The notes under the pieces were generated by a model. It was not told where the DNA came from, ran no database searches, and worked only from the letters and a program-made list of their open reading frames with translations. From contig CASGCE010000031.1 of assembly GCA_949299935.1 (NCBI GenBank), positions 1 through 47,642 on the forward strand: a DNA stretch of 47,642 nt, in the 5' to 3' direction. The translations under genes were made by a program, and so were the position numbers. This document shows, in pieces, positions 43,599 through 47,642 of this stretch. Each line of letters begins with the position of its first letter. Positions within the stretch are counted from its first letter, which is position 1. Source of the stretch: an uncultured bacterium. GTDB taxonomy: Bacteria; Cyanobacteriota; Vampirovibrionia; Gastranaerophilales; Gastranaerophilaceae.

Positions 43599-43667
43599 AT
43601 TCTCTTGTAGGTCGGGTTTACTAACCCGACGGTAAACTTTTCTGTCGGCATAGTAATGCCGACCTAC
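43497..43667 (-). repeat. Mosaic of palindromic intergenic-type repeats inside the pilin leader
   Basis: Several repeat units stand head to tail and are read in frame. At 43607-43667, a 61-bp nested palindrome is bounded by GTAGGTCGG/CCGACCTAC and contains two hairpins (GTCGGCAT/ATGCCGAC and GTCGGGTT/AACCCGAC). At 43527-43572, a unit with CCCCTCTCC at one end and GGCGAGGG at the other encloses TGTCAC-TTC-GTGACA (43536-43550). At 43497-43511 there is GTGAGC-TTT-GCTCAC. Flanking sequence has related ACTAAG units (near 43461-43489 and 43681-43710). Such elements usually lie between genes. Confidence 0.7.
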
Positions 43668-43795
43668 TTTTCTGTTACTTCTTACTGCCTTAGTATCATA
43701 GTATCTTAGTAACTTTTCCCAAAATATACCGTCAAAACCCTTGTCCTGCCTACTTAGGAGAGTCGCCCCCCCCCGTTGTTTCCGCTCAAATTCAC
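43599..43795 (-). other. Conserved pilin leader with GTG start, G9 tract and start-less open frame (locus 2)
   Basis: A GTG at 43795 has AGGAGG 6 bases before it and a full promoter above. It reads V/M-N-L-S-G-N-N-G-G-G and then stops, because nine G stand at 43766-43774. One added G (or two lost) would join it to the open frame GATLLSRQDKGFDGIFWEKL, which runs without stop and without any start codon into the pilin gene. The first part matches locus 1 at 92-178: nine G, CGACT, CTAAGTAG, GACAAGGGTTTTGAC. Confidence 0.65.
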
Positions 43796-43819
43796 CAGCT
43801 TCCTCCTTTTCTTAGGACG

Positions 43820-43848
43820 ATTATAACATAGTTTTTAATGATTTGCAA
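43820..43848 (-). promoter_or_regulatory. Sigma-70 promoter of pilin locus 2
   Basis: On the minus strand, TTGCAA (43843-43848), a 17-base spacer and TATAAT (43820-43825) form a promoter. It stands about 25 bases before the GTG at 43795 and just below the HU terminator. Hexamers and spacing match pilin locus 1. Confidence 0.8.
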
Positions 43849-43855
43849 CAAAAAT

Positions 43856-43879
43856 AAGCCGGTCATAAATGACCGGCTT
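43856..43879 (-). terminator. Terminator of the HU gene
   Basis: AAGCCGGTCAT (43856-43866) and ATGACCGGCTT (43869-43879) make a perfect 11-bp stem. A T-rich stretch follows on the minus strand. It separates the HU gene from the pilin promoter. Confidence 0.88.
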
Positions 43880-43900
43880 AACAATTATACTTTCAAAAAA

Positions 43901-44173
43901 CTATTTTACTAATTCTTTGAATTTTTTACCAGCAGAGAATGCAGGAACTGTCTTAGCAGCAATTTTCAATACTGCACCAGTTTGCGGATTTCTACCAGTT
44001 CTAGCAGCTCTCTTACGTGGTTCGAAAGTACCAAAACCTACCAAAGTAACTTTTTTGCCTTTAGCAACAGTTTTTTGGATAGTTTCTAAAGTAGCTGCAA
44101 TAACATCAGCTGATGCTTTTTGTGAAACTTTTGCTTTTTTTGATACTTCTTTTACTAATTCTTCTTTGTTCAT
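43901..44173 (-). CDS. hup: HU-family DNA-binding protein
   Basis: The 90-residue nucleoid protein has the HU/IHF family signature GFGTFEPRKRAARTGRNP (about 46-63) and the family start MNKEELVKEVSKKAKVSQK. It has the usual C-terminal PAFSAGKKFKELV. It bends and packs DNA and is a homodimer in organisms with one gene. AAGGAGG lies 6 bases before the ATG, and a strong terminator follows. IHF is less likely, since HU proteins keep the short, unextended ends seen here. Confidence 0.95.
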   Translation of the reverse strand: MNKEELVKEVSKKAKVSQKASADVIAATLETIQKTVAKGKKVTLVGFGTFEPRKRAARTGRNPQTGAVLKIAAKTVPAFSAGKKFKELVK

Positions 44174-44374
44174 TACGAACCTCCTTCTTCCTTTTGCCTA
44201 CGGTAAATAAGAAACCATTTTCCGCATGCTTTTGTATATCGACAAAACTTATTATATCATTTTTTTTAGTTTTGGCAAGCTTTTTTGTAAAAAAAATTTA
44301 AATATATAGTGATTATACGCCCCAAAATACATGCAAAAGACCTGTTATATAAGGGTTTTACGGAAAAAACTTTT

Positions 44375-45253
44375 CTAATGATAGTATTCCGGATTTATAC
44401 GGGCAAACTTAACATTTTTGTAAAAATATTGTAAAATTTGATATGCATTATAGCCTTGTTTTGCCAAATTATTGGCACCATGTTGTGACATACCGACACC
44501 ATGCCCATTTTTCTTAACATCATCATCATAAGACGGAACAGAACGTATAAATGGAAGCTCACTTCCCCAAACATCAGACGAATTTATAGTCTGTCCTCCG
44601 GCAGAAGCTGAATAATATGCCGGAATGATTTTTAAATCATATATTAATACCAAACCTTTTGTATCCTCTACAATTTGATTTGTCTTGTAGGTTTCGGCCG
44701 AAGCACCTCCGTATACCTGATCCTCAGTAGTATCGTTTAAATCATATCCAAATTTGGAACGTTTTCCCAAATTTGCAAGCGCAAAACTCCGGGCAGCAAT
44801 AGTTTGTGCCTTTAAAGCCTCTGTTTCCCAACCTGAGGGCATTTCAGACGGAACTACACCCTTTATGTAATCTTCAATATTTACATTGTTGATTACTGTC
44901 AGCCTGCCCTCTTTGTTCTGTATCAGTAAATCTCCCCTGTACCACTTATTTTTTGCACTTACGAACCCCTCTTTTTCCGTTTTTAACACAACATTATCAC
45001 TGTCTATTTTGTAATATTTACCATTGTACTTTATTGCAATTTTGTTTCTGTAGGGACGTATTTCATATCCTTTCATAGCATCTAAAGAACATATACTTTT
45101 ATTCGTATTAGCATCTATAATAACGGCTTCCGTACTTGCTCCGATACCTGTCTCCTTCACGGCTGTTTGAAGCCCGATTTTTATCGCAAAACATGGGTTT
45201 TGAATCATTAGATTCAACGCAATAACAAAACATATTGTAACAATCTTTTTCAT
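44375..45253 (-). CDS. SpoIID/LytB-domain protein
   Basis: The 292-residue product has a signal peptide (MKKIVTICFVIALNLMIQNP, cleavage near 23) and a SpoIID/LytB domain: INNVNIEDYIKGVVPSEMPS (about 119-138), ALKAQTIAARSFALANLG (about 144-161), YYSASAGGQT and GHGVGMSQHGANNLAKQGYN (about 250-269). The family includes glycan hydrolases (lytic transglycosylases) acting on denuded peptidoglycan and enhancers of amidases. In non-sporulating bacteria it is taken as a wall-remodelling enzyme. The segment between SELPFIRSVPSYDD and GHGVGMSQ looks short. A TATAAT (45260-45265) ends 6 bases before the ATG, with no Shine-Dalgarno. The 200 bases between it and HU (44174-44374) show nothing clear. Confidence 0.88.
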   Translation of the reverse strand: MKKIVTICFVIALNLMIQNPCFAIKIGLQTAVKETGIGASTEAVIIDANTNKSICSLDAMKGYEIRPYRNKIAIKYNGKYYKIDSDNVVLKTEKEGFVSAKNKWYRGDLLIQNKEGRLTVINNVNIEDYIKGVVPSEMPSGWETEALKAQTIAARSFALANLGKRSKFGYDLNDTTEDQVYGGASAETYKTNQIVEDTKGLVLIYDLKIIPAYYSASAGGQTINSSDVWGSELPFIRSVPSYDDDVKKNGHGVGMSQHGANNLAKQGYNAYQILQYFYKNVKFARINPEYYH

Positions 45254-45287
45254 AAGATTATTATACCATATTTAAAATTATGTTTAC

Positions 45288-45842
45288 TTAAGCCATTTGA
45301 TTGATTTTTACGGGTTCTTTAGCCCAATTGATATTGACTTCATCAGATAAATCTTTACCAATACTTTCACCAACAGAGTAAGAAGCGATGGAAGCCCCAA
45401 CAAATAATAAGCCCTCTATTACAGCACCAACTTTATTCCCAACCGGAAGTTTTTTAATTAGTTTAGGCAACAAATTCTTTGCAATAGCTTCACCCGAAAA
45501 CATTGCGGACAATGCTGCAGTTTCTTTTATAGCCGCAGTTGTTTTATCCTCAGACATTAAAACTTTTATCCCACCGGAAACACAAATTAACGGGTTAACA
45601 TTTTTCGTAGCCCATTTTACACCTTTGATAGCATAATCAACCGATTTGTGTTCCTTTGCCATTTTATCAAATACACTAACAGCAGCATCAGTACCTTTAG
45701 CAATTACCTTATTGTATTTTGAAATTTGATTCAAAACATTTATACATTGAGCCGCAGCAACAGGTGCTCTGCCAATTTCACCATTTTCAGTCTTGTTGAC
45801 GTTTCTGCAAGCAAATATTAATGAGGAGATTGCATTAGACAT
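45288..45842 (-). CDS. Protein of unknown function with hydrophobic C-terminal half
   Basis: I do not know a family for the 184-residue protein. It starts MSNAISSLIFACRNVNKTEN and has no signal peptide. The second half is Ala/Gly-rich with one or two amphipathic to hydrophobic stretches (AALSAMFSGEAIAKNLLPKL and VIEGLLFVGASIASYSVGES), so it may bind membranes. Two Cys are in the first third. The ATG at 45842 is chosen, since an AGGTG lies about 9 bases upstream and the GTG at 45854 has no ribosome site. A TATAGT at 45861-45866 is a possible -10. Its layout (helical, with a hydrophobic hairpin) resembles a small version of the hydrophobic core of the 1479-residue protein. Confidence 0.65.
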   Translation of the reverse strand: MSNAISSLIFACRNVNKTENGEIGRAPVAAAQCINVLNQISKYNKVIAKGTDAAVSVFDKMAKEHKSVDYAIKGVKWATKNVNPLICVSGGIKVLMSEDKTTAAIKETAALSAMFSGEAIAKNLLPKLIKKLPVGNKVGAVIEGLLFVGASIASYSVGESIGKDLSDEVNINWAKEPVKINQMA

Positions 45843-45973
45843 AACTTTATACACCTAATCACTATACACATTTATATAAAGTGTTTTTTCTATCAATAAT
45901 TGCGTCATTTATAAAAATATTTACAATTGTAATATTTGGCACATCAAAGCTTTATTGATATTTTCTGAAAAAC

Positions 45974-45982
45974 TGTTATAAT
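45974..45982 (+). promoter_or_regulatory. Extended -10 of the secreted 202-residue protein, leaderless type
   Basis: TGTTATAAT (TG 45974-45975, hexamer 45977-45982) ends 7 bases before the ATG at 45990, with no Shine-Dalgarno between. Confidence 0.6.
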
Positions 45983-45989
45983 AACAATT

Positions 45990-46598
45990 ATGAAAAAATT
46001 TCTGTTAACGTTAATACTTATACTAGGACTGTATTCTTTTTGTCGGGCGGAAGAATTTGATAATATCCAATTACCCATGAGGGATTACGACGAAATAGAG
46101 CTTGCCAAAGGGACTTTTATTCCCGTGATAAACATTCAAGATATATCTACCGAATATTGTCCCGAAGGTTATAAGGTAAAGTTTATAGCCTCAAATGACT
46201 TATTTCTTCATGAAACAAATATAATTCCGAAAGGAACAGAATTCACCGGATATGTGGAAGAAATTCACGAACCTGTTATAGGTACAAATGCCTCAATGAA
46301 AATTCGTATTAACAAAATGCTTTTGTCAGATACTTTTGAAATACCGATAAAAGGATACATATATACATCGAATAATAATATGATAGGAGGAGGTCTTACA
46401 GCACCGGCTGAGTATGTTAAAGTTCCACATTACCAACAAAAATTTCAAGGACGTTTTTGGTCACACAGGGGTGCTACATTGCAGATAAGACCCGGAGGTA
46501 AACGTTTAATGGGTGAACATACCAGATTAAACGCAGGCGAAGAAGGTATTATAATACTTACTGCACCCGCATATATAACACACACCTTAACAAATTGA
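45990..46598 (+). CDS. Secreted beta-rich protein of unknown function
   Basis: The 202-residue product begins with a signal peptide (MKKFLLTLILILGLYSFCRA, cleavage near 20). The mature part is beta-rich. It holds an element shared with its downstream neighbour: a phrase of type IIPKGTEFTGYVEEI (near 84), matched there by LIAPAGSSVTGTVLEVSKAK, then a basic block and IRINKM/VRFTQI. This is the pattern of repeated beta domains that resist or cross the outer membrane, as in VirB10/TrbI-like proteins, but I cannot assign it. The -10 ends 7 bases before the ATG with no Shine-Dalgarno. It probably lies in the envelope. Confidence 0.7.
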   Translation: MKKFLLTLILILGLYSFCRAEEFDNIQLPMRDYDEIELAKGTFIPVINIQDISTEYCPEGYKVKFIASNDLFLHETNIIPKGTEFTGYVEEIHEPVIGTNASMKIRINKMLLSDTFEIPIKGYIYTSNNNMIGGGLTAPAEYVKVPHYQQKFQGRFWSHRGATLQIRPGGKRLMGEHTRLNAGEEGIIILTAPAYITHTLTN

Positions 46599-46648
46599 CA
46601 ATATGTTAATAATAAAATACAATGTAAAATAAAGAAAGGGGAGAATAT

Positions 46649-47395
46649 ATGATTAAAAAAGTTAATTCAGCATTAATGGCTATAATATTAACAGGAACAC
46701 CTGTGTTTGCGGCTGCAAATTACGGATACACGCAAAACACTCCTGCACCATTATATCAACCAAACTACTATCAACAAAATAATTACAATTATAATAACAG
46801 TACATTAAAAGGCAGTGTTGTAACAGTTCCGGCAGGACAAGAATTTAAAACGGTTGTAACCACTCCATTAAGTTCTCAAAACCTAACTTTAGGACAAAAC
46901 GTAACAGTAGCACTCGGTTCTGATTTTTATTACGGAAATAACTTGATTGCACCGGCGGGGAGTTCTGTCACAGGAACGGTACTTGAAGTTTCAAAAGCTA
47001 AGCACGGAAGTATGAATGGTAAATTATTGGTAAGATTTACCCAAATCACAACGCCATACGGTATACAAATCCCCATCTCAGCAGTTATAAAAACAGACGA
47101 TAACACAGGGGTTTTAGTCGGGGGAACAAAACTGGATGTAACAAAAGAGTATACAAAAGACCTGACTGTAGGAGCAGGAGCAGGAGCACTTTCAGGTGTA
47201 GTATTCGGAGCATTAGCAGGCGGCAGTGTCGGTAAAGGAGCTGCTTTGGGCACTGCAGTCGGTGCAGGCGGAGGTTTAGTAAAATCTATATGGGATAAAG
47301 GCAATGATGTGGAAATTCCTGCAAACGCTTCTGTTGATTTGGTTCTTACCCAGCCAATTACTGTCAATCCCGCACTTTATCATAGTAATTATTAG
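46649..47395 (+). CDS. Secreted protein with glycine-zipper segment
   Basis: The 248-residue product has a signal peptide (ALMAIILTGTPVFAAANYGY, cleavage near 24-26) and a Tyr/Asn/Gln-rich linker (about 28-48). A beta-rich part follows (about 52-155: VPAGQEFKTVVTTPLSSQNL, LIAPAGSSVTGTVLEVSKAK). About 165-205 is a glycine-zipper-like membrane segment (VGAGAGALSGVVFGALAGGS and GKGAALGTAVGAGGG). A final VPANAS-type block (EIPANASVDLVLTQP) closes it. The glycine zipper suggests membrane insertion, as in some outer membrane lipoproteins. AAAGGGGAG lies 6 bases before the ATG. It shares the IAPAGSSVTG motif type with the upstream gene, so the two are probably paralogues. Confidence 0.75.
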   Translation: MIKKVNSALMAIILTGTPVFAAANYGYTQNTPAPLYQPNYYQQNNYNYNNSTLKGSVVTVPAGQEFKTVVTTPLSSQNLTLGQNVTVALGSDFYYGNNLIAPAGSSVTGTVLEVSKAKHGSMNGKLLVRFTQITTPYGIQIPISAVIKTDDNTGVLVGGTKLDVTKEYTKDLTVGAGAGALSGVVFGALAGGSVGKGAALGTAVGAGGGLVKSIWDKGNDVEIPANASVDLVLTQPITVNPALYHSNY

Positions 47396-47403
47396 TAAAT
47401 CAG

Positions 47404-47441
47404 GTAATAATTTTATTTTGAATTTAAAATAAAATTATTAC
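47404..47441. terminator. AT-rich 16-bp hairpin after the glycine-zipper gene
   Basis: Arms 47404-47419 and 47426-47441 (GTAATAATTTTATTTT and its complement) are perfect, with a 6-base loop GAATTT. It is placed as a terminator 8 bases after a stop codon, but it is almost all A/T, so a weak terminator or mRNA-stabilising role is possible. Confidence 0.5.
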
Positions 47442-47461
47442 TGAAAATATTAAAGGGAAAA

Positions 47462-47642
47462 ATGTCTATCTTAGGAAAATATACAGACAATTTAATAACA
47501 GAAGAAGATGAGCAGAAAGATGGTTATACCACCCCTGCCGTTTTGCGGGAAGATAAGAATGAATTAACACTAAAAAAATCTATCGTTATTTCAACAATAT
47601 TACACCCGTCAGTTTTAGGTGCAGCGTGGCTTGCTTTTTTGA
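47462..47642 (+). CDS. Partial CDS, N-terminus with a first membrane segment
   Basis: The gene is cut by the right edge. The ATG at 47462 has AAAGGG 5 bases upstream. The 60 visible residues start MSILGKYTDNLITEEDEQKD (acidic, cytoplasmic), continue to LREDKNELTLKKS, and enter a hydrophobic stretch IVISTILHPSVLGAAWLAFL. This could be the cytoplasmic start of a TonB-like or other inner-membrane protein, but no domain is complete. No function can be assigned. Confidence 0.6.
   Translation, partial: MSILGKYTDNLITEEDEQKDGYTTPAVLREDKNELTLKKSIVISTILHPSVLGAAWLAFL

Noticed and set aside
43607-43667. Insertion sequence or CRISPR element
   Set aside because: There is no transposase, no target duplication seen and no regular repeat-spacer array. 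The element is a single nested palindrome.

Overview
The window is AT-rich bacterial chromosome. It most likely comes from a gut member of Candidatus Gastranaerophilales (Melainabacteria/Vampirovibrionia, the non-photosynthetic relatives of Cyanobacteria). This is an inference from three things: prepilin N-termini of the form FTLAEVLITLxIIGxVAA, which I associate with that group; a didermic envelope (LptF/G-like permease, TolC-like protein); and fermentative markers (HydF, a FixC/FixX pair). No rRNA or ribosomal protein gene is present to prove it. There is no sign of phage, an insertion sequence or CRISPR. Most genes are housekeeping, mixed with lineage-specific secreted, TPR and regulatory genes.

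Layout. 1-400: start of a pilin-like gene (minus) and an operator/promoter region for a binding-protein/TolC fusion (393-2798). 2.9-4.6 kb: GGGtGRT protein and its NifU-like partner. 4.7-6.4 kb: pgi and tRNA-Gln(TTG). 6.4-8.8 kb: overlapping operon gmk-coaBC-nif3-like. 8.9-11.2 kb: DnaQ-like exonuclease and an organophosphate-type MFS transporter. 11.3-16.2 kb: trxA and a 1479-residue coiled-coil protein. 16.2-21.3 kb: a translationally coupled signalling operon (TPR/GAF/HD-GYP phosphodiesterase, secreted TPR protein, two LuxR-type response regulators, pentapeptide protein). 21.4-22.6 kb: zinc-ribbon protein, small XRE regulator, and a LuxR-type HTH gene broken by an in-frame TAA. 22.6-29.7 kb: phosphohexomutase, pheA, tyrS, cysE, a zinc MDR dehydrogenase, an LptF/G-like permease and a coiled-coil protein. 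29.7-35 kb: XRE regulator, possible lipoprotein, two large TPR proteins and a 52-residue ORF. 35-42.7 kb: mnmE, a winged-helix protein, hydF, gatA, secreted proteins, fixX, fixC and rsmD. 42.7-47.6 kb: second pilin-like gene with a long odd leader, HU, SpoIID-like protein and several envelope proteins.

Two patterns stand out. First, both pilin-like genes share a promoter, Shine-Dalgarno and start arrangement followed a few codons later by a run of exactly nine G. At that length the start codon is out of frame with the pilin; G10 or G7 would join them. This looks like phase variation or programmed slippage at a family of surface-protein genes. Second, at least eleven genes have a clear -10 hexamer ending 6-7 nt before the ATG and no Shine-Dalgarno, so they are probably leaderless. 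They alternate with genes that have strong Shine-Dalgarno sites. mnmE and a TPR gene share one symmetric bidirectional promoter of this kind.
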